Shown here piece after piece: positions 9,548 to 18,516 of a stretch of DNA of 64,000 nt. Position 1 is the first letter of the stretch; each line of letters opens with the position of its first letter. The notes beneath the pieces are model-generated. The model did not search any database. It had not been told where the DNA came from and saw only the letters and a program-made list of their open reading frames with translations. Source of the DNA: Chitinophaga pinensis DSM 2588. GTDB taxonomy: Bacteria; Bacteroidota; Bacteroidia; Chitinophagales; Chitinophagaceae. The translations under genes were made by a program, and so were the position numbers. Location of the stretch: assembly GCF_000024005.1 (NCBI RefSeq), contig NC_013132.1, positions 6,070,001 to 6,134,000 on the forward strand, written 5' to 3'.

Positions 9548-10489
9548 CTATGGAAGGGTCAATACGATCTTGCCACGGGTGCCGCCCGTTTCCTGCTGCT
9601 GATGGGCAATATCCATCTGGGAGAAGTCATAATGGTTCACATAAGGTCTTAGTATGCCTTTTTCAAGCAGGTCTGCAATGATCTTCATGTCCGCGCCGCT
9701 GGACTGTACCAGGAAGAAAAAGGCAAGTACGTCCTTCTCTTTTGCCTTTGCTGCCACTTCCTCCGGAACGGTAGTAGGAATACTTACAATATAACCGCCT
9801 TCCTTTACCACCGGGATAGACCGGAGGATCGTCTCTGCACCCAGCGCATCAAATACCGCATCCACATCCTTTACCACTTCCTCAAATCGCTGGCTTTTAT
9901 AGTCGATATGCTCATCTGCGCCAATGCCCAGTACAAACTCTTTATTGGCAGCAGAAGAAGTACCGATCACATAGGCGCCCAGGTGTTTGGCGATCTGCAC
10001 CACAAAATGCCCTACACCACCTGCAGCGGCATGCACCAGTATACGCTGTCCCTTTTTCAGGTAGATCTGTTTTACCAGTGCCTGGTAGGCCGTCAGAGCT
10101 GCCAGTGTAGCGGCCGCGGCCTGCTGATGGGTTACATTTGCCGGTTTCAGGGTCAGGTGGGCAGCCGGAGCAGCCACATATTCTGCATACGCTTTACCGT
10201 GCCCGGGAAAATTCACCATTCCAAATACTTCATCACCAACCTTAAAATCGTTTACGGCGCTTCCTACAGCCGTAATTTCACCGGAGATATCCCAACCCAG
10301 GATAATTGGGTTTTCGGTCTTTAAACGGCCTGCTACGCCTTTCCCTTCACGTGTTTTTACATCCACAGGATTAATGCTGAGTGCATGTACTTTTACCAGC
10401 ACTTCATGCTCGCCAGGTTCCGGAACAGGTAATTCGGCATTTATCAGCTTATCGGTACCGCCAAATTCATTTATAATAATCGCTTTCAT
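9548..10489 (-). CDS. NADP-dependent zinc-free medium-chain oxidoreductase (quinone oxidoreductase-like)
   Basis: A 313-residue medium-chain dehydrogenase/reductase. It starts MKAIIINEFGG, giving the typical GroES-like N-terminal fold, and has the Rossmann dinucleotide motif HAAAGGVGHFVVQIAKHLGA mid-protein. There is no structural-zinc Cys cluster, which places it with the quinone oxidoreductases that reduce small electrophilic carbonyls or quinones with NADPH. I chose the ATG at 10489 over an upstream start at 10531 because family members begin exactly here. It probably protects against reactive aldehydes or quinones. It is followed by the AraC gene on the same strand. Confidence 0.88.
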   Translation of the reverse strand: MKAIIINEFGGTDKLINAELPVPEPGEHEVLVKVHALSINPVDVKTREGKGVAGRLKTENPIILGWDISGEITAVGSAVNDFKVGDEVFGMVNFPGHGKAYAEYVAAPAAHLTLKPANVTHQQAAAATLAALTAYQALVKQIYLKKGQRILVHAAAGGVGHFVVQIAKHLGAYVIGTSSAANKEFVLGIGADEHIDYKSQRFEEVVKDVDAVFDALGAETILRSIPVVKEGGYIVSIPTTVPEEVAAKAKEKDVLAFFFLVQSSGADMKIIADLLEKGILRPYVNHYDFSQMDIAHQQQETGGTRGKIVLTLP

Positions 10490-10602
10490 ACTGTGTGTTT
10501 CTATCTGTTTATATGTCTTTGAACAGTACAAAGGTCATACATGCCTGTCCGGAGAAAAAGTACGAATCGGGGTAAGAACGGTATTTTTCAGGGTTATAGG
10601 CT

Positions 10603-10622
10603 TAAAAAGAGGCAGCTGCCTC
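10603..10622 (-). terminator. Probable terminator of the T6SS operon
   Basis: On the minus strand a perfect 14-base palindrome (GAGGCAGCTGCCTC) is followed by a run of five T. It lies about 70 bases beyond the last gene of the leftward T6SS operon. The stem is short, so confidence is moderate. Confidence 0.45.
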
Positions 10623-10691
10623 CCCGTCGGAAGACAGCCGCCATGTGACAGATAACGAACGCTCTTTAAAAAAGTTGATTAAACCAATGAA

Positions 10692-11231
10692 TTATGGAAT
10701 ATAGGTCGCGTTGACAGCCATTGCGGCATCCAGCAATGCGCGGTATAACTCACTGAGCAGATCCCTGGTGGTATTATACCAGGCCAAATATTCCGCTTCC
10801 TTTCGTTTTTTCCCATTGAAATCACCTAATCTTGATTCCTGGGCTTTTGCGTCTACAGTGTAGTAAGTAATATCCCGGTGAAAACGGGTCATCTCTACAT
10901 ACCCCCGTGTATGCGTAGAACCGCCATCTGATACAATCACATCATTTGCATACTGTGGCAGTATCCTGTCTACCGCACTTCTCGTATCTCGCGCAAACCT
11001 GGAATAACGCTGATCATTAGCAGGATCGCCAACGGATGCCGTCCGGAACTCTGCATTATTCCTGCTTCTGATAAACTGCTCCGCCAGTGTCTCCAGCCGC
11101 GCAATCGCCGTCAATGCCCTTGTACGTCGCTCTGTCGTCGCCGCTGGATTGATCCGTCCTCTCAATACACCGGCCAGCTCCTGCGCCAGATCTCCCAGGG
11201 CATTGAATATGTGCTCTCCCTGTGCACTCAT
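10692..11231 (-). CDS. Unknown 179-residue protein, last gene of the T6SS operon
   Basis: Not recognised. It has no signal peptide and no membrane segment. The sequence is mostly helical in character, with Arg/Glu-rich heptad-like stretches (RRTRALTAIARLETLAEQFIR) and a C-terminal helix (LLSELYRALLDAAMAVNATYIP). It sits 18 bases behind the small coiled-coil membrane protein and closes the operon, in the payload end after vgrG and the PAAR gene. That position is typical of effectors, adaptors or immunity proteins, but nothing in the sequence decides between them. Confidence 0.6.
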   Translation of the reverse strand: MSAQGEHIFNALGDLAQELAGVLRGRINPAATTERRTRALTAIARLETLAEQFIRSRNNAEFRTASVGDPANDQRYSRFARDTRSAVDRILPQYANDVIVSDGGSTHTRGYVEMTRFHRDITYYTVDAKAQESRLGDFNGKKRKEAEYLAWYNTTRDLLSELYRALLDAAMAVNATYIP

Positions 11232-11249
11232 AAAAATGGTATTTAATGG

Positions 11250-11771
11250 TTAATGCCTGAATATGCCTAAACTGAGTTTGTCCTGTGCGGATTTGTTCAA
11301 CCGCAGACAAGCATCCAGCTGTGACTTCACACTCTCCAGCTGGAAACGGGTGGTGAACAAAGAATCCTGTATGCCAGCCATCTGCGACGCATCATCCGCC
11401 ATCTTCTGATACAAAGCAAAACTTGGCGTGTTTTGAGGCTGCTGCTTCAACAGCTCTTTGATCTTAAAAATGGAATTCTGTATATCCGCCAGCATGATAG
11501 CCTGATTATCCATCTCTGCCGCATTGATAGAGGAAAAACGGGACAGTTCATTGAAGCGGTTGAGCATCGCGTCAAACTGTGTGTTGATGTCTTTTCTTTT
11601 GGCGAGTAATTGCTCCGCATCATCCACTTCATGTTGCAACAATTCGTACTCATGCCGCTGTGTAGCGAAAAAGAAGTACAGGCAACCCAGGGAGAAAAGC
11701 GCCAGTATCAGGAAATTAATACCAAACATGATATATGCTTTCCTTAACTCGCTGTCATTGATCGGTTTCAT
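11250..11771 (-). CDS. Single-pass membrane coiled-coil protein (TssO-like architecture)
   Basis: A 173-residue protein. A short N-terminus is followed by one membrane helix (about residues 12-35, FGINFLILALFSLGCLYFFF) and then long heptad-rich helices (about 40-165). The plan of a basic N-terminus, one helix and a periplasmic coil matches the tssO gene at the start of this operon, and the membrane-helix flanks look similar (ELRKAYIMF against ERREQFLFL). It may be a second TssO-like membrane-complex subunit, or an inner-membrane partner of the neighbouring payload genes. It is separated from the PAAR-HINT gene by 93 bases holding a heptamer repeat. Confidence 0.6.
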   Translation of the reverse strand: MKPINDSELRKAYIMFGINFLILALFSLGCLYFFFATQRHEYELLQHEVDDAEQLLAKRKDINTQFDAMLNRFNELSRFSSINAAEMDNQAIMLADIQNSIFKIKELLKQQPQNTPSFALYQKMADDASQMAGIQDSLFTTRFQLESVKSQLDACLRLNKSAQDKLSLGIFRH

Positions 11772-11817
11772 ATCTCTTTTACTATTATCAGCTAATCGTG
11801 CTATACAACACGCAACC

Positions 11818-11852
11818 TTAATTCTTAATTCTTAATTCTTAATTCTTAATTC
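11818..11852. repeat. Heptamer tandem repeat, five copies of TTAATTC
   Basis: Five exact copies of a 7-bp unit lie 12 bases beyond the stop of the PAAR-HINT gene. It is the same unit that builds the arms of the elements at 3409, 7007 and 40570, but here only one arm is present. Simple heptamer runs of this kind can change length by slippage. Confidence 0.8.
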
Positions 11853-11864
11853 TTCCCCTTACAC

Positions 11865-13031
11865 TCAGCAATAAGAGGCATTATGTACCAATATGCCTTC
11901 TGTTGTCACGAAATAGTTCTCGTTATCATACATCGAGAAATTATATACGGTTGTACTGGCAGGAATCAATCCTGTATGGCGTATCCCTACCGGCTGACCA
12001 GTAATATTCTCTAACACATGACCGGGTGCCAAGGCTCCTGCTTCCATCCAACCGGTTGCTGTCATAAACGGGTGCTCAGGGGTCACTTCAAACAGAATCC
12101 CGTTTTCCAGTTCGACCACCACCATACTCAAAGCCGTACGTCTATGCAGTTCCTTAATCGGTTTCAGCTGTCGCTCACCTGTCTGCTCGTCCATTGTCCA
12201 GAGCAACACCTCCTGTGTGATCGTTTCGATCGGTAAGAGGCCATTATTCGTATATACCAATGTGCCTGCCGGAAAACAGGTCATGGTTGCGCCCTTCGCA
12301 GCAAACAGGGAGATAGTGAGCTCCGTACCGCTGGCCTGTAACTGGTTAGCGCTGCGCTGTTCTTCGCTATTCCAGACTTCCTCCGGTGAACCGGAAAAAA
12401 CAGACGTCCCCTTTACCTGACGACTTATTAGACTGGTCGCTCCTGATAAAGCCGCCGGATTGAACATCGCAGGCGCGCCTTGTTGCCCGCCATTCATATT
12501 ACCCAATCCCCTGCCTGCCAGCAGACTATACGCAAACGCTGCAATATTGCCCAGGTTACGGCGACTAGTGGCCGTCATCGCCAGCCAGAAAGTATCCACA
12601 CTATCAATCATCACCGCCTCTGAAGGACATAACAACTTACTCCGGCCCACTACCAATGCCGCATGTCCGTTGATCTCCAGTTTAGTAGATGCACCGATCC
12701 ACTTCCTTGCAGGCGCACTCAGGTTACATTTCATCGTTCCCATACCACTGGCCAGCAACAGGAGATTAGGGGGTATACCCATACGTGGCAATCCGATACC
12801 CGGCACACTCATCACCGCTACTGCCTTCTTTTGCAAAACAGATACCGGCGGCGCTGCAACCGCCAGATTACCCATACACATGAACGCATTCCCGATCATC
12901 GTATCCGCCGTTGTTGCCGCCAGATGTCCGCTAAAGGAAACTTCCCGCTGACTCATCACCTTCATCTGCTTGAACATGACGCCCTTAGGGCATACCAGGT
13001 AATGCTTTTCTGTTAACCACTGCTGTTCCAT
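11865..13031 (-). CDS. PAAR-like (DUF4280-type) spike protein with C-terminal HINT autoprocessing domain
   Basis: A 388-residue protein. Residues about 8-145 resemble DUF4280/PAAR-like spike-tip proteins (LVCPKGVMF, Cys-containing SGMGTMKCNL, LLCPSEAVMI). A linker follows. Residues 252-384 form a HINT (intein-like) domain: catalytic Cys252 in CFPAGTLV, the TPEHPF block with His320, and the terminal LVHN with Asn384. Only four residues (ASYC) follow. In polymorphic toxins HINT normally precedes a toxin domain that it releases, so here the toxin seems missing. The start overlaps the previous stop by one base (TAATG). It probably caps the VgrG spike of this T6SS. Confidence 0.82.
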   Translation of the reverse strand: MEQQWLTEKHYLVCPKGVMFKQMKVMSQREVSFSGHLAATTADTMIGNAFMCMGNLAVAAPPVSVLQKKAVAVMSVPGIGLPRMGIPPNLLLLASGMGTMKCNLSAPARKWIGASTKLEINGHAALVVGRSKLLCPSEAVMIDSVDTFWLAMTATSRRNLGNIAAFAYSLLAGRGLGNMNGGQQGAPAMFNPAALSGATSLISRQVKGTSVFSGSPEEVWNSEEQRSANQLQASGTELTISLFAAKGATMTCFPAGTLVYTNNGLLPIETITQEVLLWTMDEQTGERQLKPIKELHRRTALSMVVVELENGILFEVTPEHPFMTATGWMEAGALAPGHVLENITGQPVGIRHTGLIPASTTVYNFSMYDNENYFVTTEGILVHNASYC

Positions 13032-13834
13032 TATCCGATCTTTTCAAGCTGTAAATACAGGTCAGACTTATACTCCTCATTCAGCTGCTCAAATACCGTC
13101 ATCTCTGCCGATTGCAACACGCCGTCTGCTGTATGCTGAAAACTGCCTCTGGTGAAATGTCTGATATCCAGTTCCTGCTGACCGGTCACCCGCGTGATCA
13201 TACCTTTATCGATACGGCCACTATTATCCAGTACGGCTTCCGTATGTATCGTATACCCTGCCTCCCGCTGATCCTTCCGGAAAGTCTGTACCACCGGCAT
13301 CATAAAGCCTATTCCCATGCGGTCAGGTGTTGCTGTCTGCCTTTTAGCCGGCAATTCCTGCTGTGCGCCATAGTCAGACAGGAACAGCTGCATAAAATGC
13401 GTATTGGAAAGATTATCAATAATCGCGACCGGCTGGTCCATCTCCCGGTCCCGGTGACGGATCACTTCAAATGCCGCTACCGGATTCACCTGCATCAGTT
13501 CTTTTTTCAAGCCCTCCCACTTCGTTTTTATTTCCGGGAGATTCAGCAGCCCCCTGATAGCCCCGTCCTTGCTGATACAGATATGCTGGCGGTTATAGAT
13601 GCTGGCCAGCCGGTTCACGTACTCAATCAGCTGATAAGTGTTCGGATCGAAATAATCTGTTAATTTTACTTCCTTCTCTTCCAGCACATACTCCTGCAAC
13701 TCCGGTCGCATACTATTTGCGCCTCGCGCGCTTAGTTCATAACGTCCTTCTGTTGCAAAACTGTCCATCATTGTCAGCATCTTCACGTTCCCTTTTACCG
13801 TCAGCCTAAACCTTGTCACATTTTGCGCTTCCAT
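13031..13834 (-). CDS. Unknown 267-residue protein between vgrG and the PAAR gene
   Basis: Not recognised. It is a soluble protein without signal peptide or membrane helix, with alternating strand- and helix-like stretches. It begins four bases after the vgrG stop and shares one base with the PAAR-HINT start, so the three are made together. In other T6SS loci a gene in this spot often encodes an adaptor that loads a spike protein or effector on VgrG. An adaptor role is therefore the best guess, but there is no motif to prove it. Confidence 0.6.
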   Translation of the reverse strand: MEAQNVTRFRLTVKGNVKMLTMMDSFATEGRYELSARGANSMRPELQEYVLEEKEVKLTDYFDPNTYQLIEYVNRLASIYNRQHICISKDGAIRGLLNLPEIKTKWEGLKKELMQVNPVAAFEVIRHRDREMDQPVAIIDNLSNTHFMQLFLSDYGAQQELPAKRQTATPDRMGIGFMMPVVQTFRKDQREAGYTIHTEAVLDNSGRIDKGMITRVTGQQELDIRHFTRGSFQHTADGVLQSAEMTVFEQLNEEYKSDLYLQLEKIG

Positions 13835-13838
13835 TGTA

Positions 13839-15638
13839 CTATGAATTTATTTTCACCGGACTACCTTCAATAATTGTTTTACTCCCTGCAATTGTCACCG
13901 TCTTACCATTCAACTCCGCACTGGATGCACCCACCACGGATAATTCTTTCTGCGAAGAGATCTGCAGCCGGGATCCGAACTCCATACTGCCATTCCTGGT
14001 AGGTGCGCCATCTCCGGTAACCGTAAAATCATCTGCCGCACGGATCTCAATATTCCTGGCCTGCAAAACGATTTTATCCTGCTGTTTATCCATGATGATC
14101 ATCACCTTGCCGGTCTGCAGTGTGATGTTGTTATCCGTATTCACGGTAATCGCATTCTTCCCGTTTATGGCAATGAAGTTGAGATCCGTCTTATCCTTCA
14201 CCAGGATACCGCCGCTGTCATCCATGCTGATGGTATGACCGCTTTTAGTCGTCAGACTCTTCTGGTCATTATTCGTATTACCGCCAACACCGTTTTTACC
14301 ATGGAAGACACTTCCCATGACGATCGGACGAGCCATATTGCCATCTTCAAATCCAACCAGCACCTGATCGCCCTTCTCCGGTATAAACACAAAGCCCCTG
14401 TTTTTGGTCACCTTCGTACTATTTCCTGCATCCGGTGTTACGACACGTAACCACACCGTAGGATCGTTTGTCTCACAGACCCACTTGAACTGCACCCTTA
14501 CCCGGCCCTGTCCAAGCGGATCTGCGTTATCGATCACTTCCGCCAGTAACATATCAGGAGCTGGTCTGCGGTACCCGCTAAACGATATTTTCTCCGCCGT
14601 AGATACGATCCCTTCAAATGTATTGGAATAACTCCCGTCCCCATCTATCATATGCACGATCGCTGTAATCAGAAACTTGCCCAGACTTTTAGTCGTAAAC
14701 CCTGTACCCTGCCGCAGACTCATAGACACATTGATGATCTTCCCGATACCGGCCTCCGGATTATCGCCACGTCCTGTGATCTTCAGCAGTTGTCCGCTAT
14801 TGGCTTTCTCCTCATTGTCCACCACCTCTTTCAACTCTGCATTATTCTCTACACGGACCATCGAAGGCTGATTAAACACTTTACTGAAAGTTTTACCTGA
14901 TGTACTGCTCGCATGTGTCAGATCCGGACGGCCACCACTGCCGGGACTGCCCTTACTCTGCAACATCTCATCCTGCTGCGGATTATAAGCAAAGCGGTTG
15001 TTACGTAATGGCGCGACCTCAATCCCATAATCAAGACTTTGTACATCTCTTCCGTACACCAGCGATACTTCTGTCTGCGAAGCGGGCTTACCGAAATTCA
15101 GTTGTTCACCATCATAGTAAAACCACTCATAGTATTCACCACTGAGCCGGTTGAGAAAGTCGAAATCACTTTCCTGGTATTGCATCACATAGTCGATGGG
15201 TTTCTTCCGCTCCGGATTGACCACCATCCGCAGATCGTTTGCGGGTGTATCATGTGTGGCCAGCCTGACAATTGCAGACAGTGTTTTATTATAGTAAGAA
15301 CCCAGATCAGGGCCACGTTCTATCAGTATCGTCGGACTATATCCACTGGCCACGATGACCCCATGGTAACCATGGCTCTGTGTCAGCGATACCTTGGTCA
15401 CTACGCCGGAGAATTGTTGTTGTTTGCCTCCGGCTACGCCGAAAGAAGCGGTGAGTGTCTTACCGACCAGGTTACGGCTGTCATCCAGTTCTATCAGTCC
15501 CGGCGCCCCCAGCAGATCATGATTGAAGCGTACTTCAAAAAAGTGATGTGCATTGAAGCGCTGGTGCAACTCGAATGACATAACATAGGCGATCTCTTTG
15601 CCGTCTATGGTAATATCTTTAATTAGCTGAATATCCAT
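13839..15638 (-). CDS. tssI: Type VI secretion spike protein VgrG
   Basis: A 599-residue VgrG. The N-terminal part has the gp27-like fold typical of the family (SFELHQRFNAHHFFEVRFNHDLLG). The middle holds the OB-fold region (DPLGQGRVRVQFKW, then RNRGF-like VTKNRGFVFIPEKGDQVLVGFEDG). The C-terminal 150 residues form the gp5-like beta-helix needle with repeated short strands (ITVNTDNNITLQTGKVMIIMD). It trimerises to form the spike tip of the secreted tube and carries PAAR proteins and effectors. There is no extra C-terminal toxin domain, so it is a structural VgrG. It follows the candidate effector gene by 21 bases. Confidence 0.93.
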   Translation of the reverse strand: MDIQLIKDITIDGKEIAYVMSFELHQRFNAHHFFEVRFNHDLLGAPGLIELDDSRNLVGKTLTASFGVAGGKQQQFSGVVTKVSLTQSHGYHGVIVASGYSPTILIERGPDLGSYYNKTLSAIVRLATHDTPANDLRMVVNPERKKPIDYVMQYQESDFDFLNRLSGEYYEWFYYDGEQLNFGKPASQTEVSLVYGRDVQSLDYGIEVAPLRNNRFAYNPQQDEMLQSKGSPGSGGRPDLTHASSTSGKTFSKVFNQPSMVRVENNAELKEVVDNEEKANSGQLLKITGRGDNPEAGIGKIINVSMSLRQGTGFTTKSLGKFLITAIVHMIDGDGSYSNTFEGIVSTAEKISFSGYRRPAPDMLLAEVIDNADPLGQGRVRVQFKWVCETNDPTVWLRVVTPDAGNSTKVTKNRGFVFIPEKGDQVLVGFEDGNMARPIVMGSVFHGKNGVGGNTNNDQKSLTTKSGHTISMDDSGGILVKDKTDLNFIAINGKNAITVNTDNNITLQTGKVMIIMDKQQDKIVLQARNIEIRAADDFTVTGDGAPTRNGSMEFGSRLQISSQKELSVVGASSAELNGKTVTIAGSKTIIEGSPVKINS

Positions 15639-15659
15639 TACTCGGTATTTAGAATTGAG

Positions 15660-16394
15660 TTACCTGAAATCGGACAACTTAAACTTGATATAAACCAGTT
15701 TATAAGTGATCCTCCCATCTTTCAGCATCTCATTGAAAACCTCTCTTACAACGTTTTCAGCTCCTGCACCATGATTATTTGCAGTATAAGTGCCCTTTCT
15801 GCCCAACCCGAAGGAGCCTCCTGCGGCTTCGCCCTTCGGCTCCAGCGCCGTCTTCAATTTGGATAAGCCTTTTGACTCATAATGTTCGAATAAGGTCTTC
15901 TTGAATTCTGCGCCATTAATGCTCATGGCATATTCCACGACATGCGTATCACTGTTATCTGTACCATCACAATACCCGATACTATATTTTGCATTCGCAC
16001 ATATGCCGCCATAGGATTCCTGCACAGGCATAGCATTATTACGTTCCAGATAAAGAAACTCATCCTTTGTCATAGATCCATACCAGTGATAGGCCGTAGA
16101 ATAATCCTCGTTCACTCCTCTCGGCTGATACTGTTTAATACCAGAACCTTCGTTACCGGTAAATTCGATATGTGTGGTATTTTTATAAACATGAAATCTG
16201 CCATATCGGATAAACCTGTTTTCTCCATGACACAATTTTCCCGAATTAAGTATCTTCCGTATAATGGTCTCCTTCTCCCGCTGATCCGGTTCCGTATCTT
16301 TCTGCAACTTGAATGAACCGTCCCTGCTATTGATCCTGTTACCATTGATAGCATGATTATATTTAAACACGGAATGCTGAATGATCTTACCCAT
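15660..16394 (-). CDS. Candidate T6SS effector of unknown fold, upstream of vgrG
   Basis: A 244-residue soluble protein with no signal peptide. It is not a known structural T6SS subunit, yet it sits between tssK and vgrG, a common effector position. The centre reads YGSMTKDEFLYLERN, then ESYGGICANAKYSIGYC, then HVVEYAMS. The order of these blocks loosely recalls the H-Y-E type ADP-ribosyltransferase fold (a G-I-x-A segment with a later V-E-x-A strand). This is a weak pattern match by eye and not an assignment. A Gly-rich loop near 200 (GGSFGLGRKGTY) is also notable. Alternatives are a loading chaperone or a Bacteroidota-specific accessory subunit. Confidence 0.55.
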   Translation of the reverse strand: MGKIIQHSVFKYNHAINGNRINSRDGSFKLQKDTEPDQREKETIIRKILNSGKLCHGENRFIRYGRFHVYKNTTHIEFTGNEGSGIKQYQPRGVNEDYSTAYHWYGSMTKDEFLYLERNNAMPVQESYGGICANAKYSIGYCDGTDNSDTHVVEYAMSINGAEFKKTLFEHYESKGLSKLKTALEPKGEAAGGSFGLGRKGTYTANNHGAGAENVVREVFNEMLKDGRITYKLVYIKFKLSDFR

Positions 16395-16429
16395 TACATA
16401 AGCTTTAAATTGTTAACAAATCCTATTGA

Positions 16430-17581
16430 TCAATCCAATAATGTCCAGGCACGTTTTGCCTGCACCTGCTGTACAATCTGTTGTTCGGCGACTACAATAT
16501 TCTCCCTCCGCTGACCGATATATTCCAGCGTGCTCAGTTTCTTCCACAACGCGGTCACTACTTTCAGGAACTCTTCTATCAATGACACGCTGGCATAAAT
16601 ATCCTGGTGATCGTATATCAGCTCTATTGCACGGGCCAGCAGTTCTTCGAAATTGCCAGGTGTCACATCCCTCCATTCATAGAAATACTTCAGCATCTCT
16701 TCTCTTTCCTTTGCAGCAATATGCCGGATACCGGTAAAAAACACATGTGCCAGTCCGGAGAAACATTGCGCCAGGTAAACAGGCGCCTGTTGATAGCCCA
16801 GATTGCGATAGCTAAAGAATACCTGTGCCAGGTAATCCAGCATCTTCTCTGACACCAGCCGGATATTCTTCCCCAGCGGTGTAACAGACTCTTTCCCTGT
16901 TGTTTTATCAATGATGGTAAAGGCAGACAATTGCAGGTCGTTCATTAAGGCGCTGAACTGCTCATAATAGCGTATCAGCACCGGATGACTCAACACCGTA
17001 CTGCTGGGCGGTATATAATTATTATTCACGGTGATACGGCCATTGGAAACATGAATCTGCCCGATCGTCAGACTGTTACTATCCGCTGCCTTCGGAGCGA
17101 TTGCCGCCGTAGGCAAGAGGGAAATAGTATACCCTTTCGCCACCTCCGGATATCGTGGCGGATTATCCTCCGGATCAGGAATACCGGCAGGCACCCGCTC
17201 AAACGGATTCACCGAAAGGATCACATTATAGGAGATAGTTCGGCCTTCGCTGTTCTCCTGAAAATAATGGCCGTAGTGCAGCTGATGCTGTAAGCTGCCA
17301 GCGCCGTCTATATCAATCCTGTTCCCTTCTGCCGTAATCGCATTCAACACCCTGACACTGATCTCCACATGGTTCGTCGCCTTCTCCATGATCTCAATAT
17401 CATAGGCACTACGTTGTCCGGCAAAGGGCGGCAGGATGCCATAATTATAACTGGTCAGTACCAGCGAACGCGCATCTCGCACAATATCCTGGTGATGCTG
17501 GTCAGTATCTACAAAGTGGGTACTCGACAGCTTCATGCCATCTACCCAGTTAACCGGCTTATATTTCAGTGGTACTATCAT
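16430..17581 (-). CDS. tssK: Type VI secretion baseplate protein TssK (subtype iii)
   Basis: A 383-residue TssK-type protein. Its N-terminus (KYKPVNWVDGMKLSSTHF) matches the TssK pattern of a W-x-x-G-M-x-L/x-x-x-H-F segment that docks on the baseplate. TssK trimers connect the baseplate wedge (TssE/F/G) to the membrane complex. It is shorter than proteobacterial TssK (about 440), as expected for the Bacteroidota subtype. It lies 15 bases behind tssN, with tssG and tssF upstream, so the baseplate genes are grouped. Confidence 0.85.
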   Translation of the reverse strand: MIVPLKYKPVNWVDGMKLSSTHFVDTDQHHQDIVRDARSLVLTSYNYGILPPFAGQRSAYDIEIMEKATNHVEISVRVLNAITAEGNRIDIDGAGSLQHQLHYGHYFQENSEGRTISYNVILSVNPFERVPAGIPDPEDNPPRYPEVAKGYTISLLPTAAIAPKAADSNSLTIGQIHVSNGRITVNNNYIPPSSTVLSHPVLIRYYEQFSALMNDLQLSAFTIIDKTTGKESVTPLGKNIRLVSEKMLDYLAQVFFSYRNLGYQQAPVYLAQCFSGLAHVFFTGIRHIAAKEREEMLKYFYEWRDVTPGNFEELLARAIELIYDHQDIYASVSLIEEFLKVVTALWKKLSTLEYIGQRRENIVVAEQQIVQQVQAKRAWTLLD

Positions 17582-17596
17582 TGCACATTATTTTAA

Positions 17597-18502
17597 TCAG
17601 ATAAAAATGGATTCATCGCCTGTTACAACCGGCCGGGCGATATTCTCTGTCACCCGTTTAGCATGAATGGTCACCTTCTCCGTAATACCATTCTGCCTGA
17701 TATCCAGGTCAGGGTCAATGAAGACGTTTCGTTTGAATACGGATGTTCTGATAAAGAAGATCCATTTATAAGGTTCCTCCGCCGTAGCCAGATAACTCAC
17801 CGGCTGTTTGGGAAACTTCAGATTATAGTCATCAATAAACTTATAGAACCAATTACCAAAAAGCATATTCTCCGGCGCTTTCACCTTCACTTTAATCGGT
17901 TCCGCATCACGGGTATGTTTGAATACTTCCAGTTCAAGTACAAGCATCCTGTTAAAGTCCAGGTGTTCCATATCCAGGCTGACCGGCAGCAAAGGATACT
18001 GCCATACCTTGTAGATCTCTGCGGGGATATTCAGCAAGGCGATATAACTCCACCAGAACAAAACGGGTAACATAAAACTGAATGTGCTGGTAGCGGCCCA
18101 GCTGCCTATTTGCTCTTTACTTAAAAAATCAAAGATGGTCCGGTACAGGTAAAATCCCAGCAGACAGGCTATCAGTAATGCGATTACGAGAATGGGACGC
18201 CGGTCATGTAATTCATTGACATAGTATCTTGTCATCAGGTAAACAAACACGCAGCCGGTCCCTATAAAATAAAGCATACTAAGTATGTAGCCCCAGGGCA
18301 TATAATCCAGCCCCAGTAAGCCAAGTAACCCGGGTATAGCTAACACCAGTCCCATCACCAGGATGGCGGTGATCAGCTTTTTGTTATTAATAAATTTGTT
18401 CTTCTTATTAACAACAACGAGTATTGTTGCCGATACTACCGCTATGAGCGGCAAAAGCAGGTATCGCATAAAAAATTGTTGTACGTCCATTATCTGTAAC
18501 AT
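17597..18502 (-). CDS. tssN: Type VI secretion membrane protein TssN (subtype iii)
   Basis: A 301-residue integral membrane protein with about five hydrophobic helices in the first 175 residues (LLLPLIAVVSATILVVV, ITAILVMGLVLAIPGLLGLL, ILSMLYFIGTGCVFVYLM and two more). A soluble C-terminal domain follows (about 180-301). This layout and its place between tssG and tssK match TssN, one of the proteins that replace TssJ/L/M in Bacteroidota T6SS. It should sit in the inner membrane and anchor the baseplate. A second Met at 18490 is an alternative start. Confidence 0.82.
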   Translation of the reverse strand: MLQIMDVQQFFMRYLLLPLIAVVSATILVVVNKKNKFINNKKLITAILVMGLVLAIPGLLGLLGLDYMPWGYILSMLYFIGTGCVFVYLMTRYYVNELHDRRPILVIALLIACLLGFYLYRTIFDFLSKEQIGSWAATSTFSFMLPVLFWWSYIALLNIPAEIYKVWQYPLLPVSLDMEHLDFNRMLVLELEVFKHTRDAEPIKVKVKAPENMLFGNWFYKFIDDYNLKFPKQPVSYLATAEEPYKWIFFIRTSVFKRNVFIDPDLDIRQNGITEKVTIHAKRVTENIARPVVTGDESIFI

Positions 18503-18516
18503 TTATGTTAAGCCAT

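Noticed and set aside
15039..15578. 179-codon open frame on the plus strand
   Set aside because: It is antisense to vgrG and shows no family motif.
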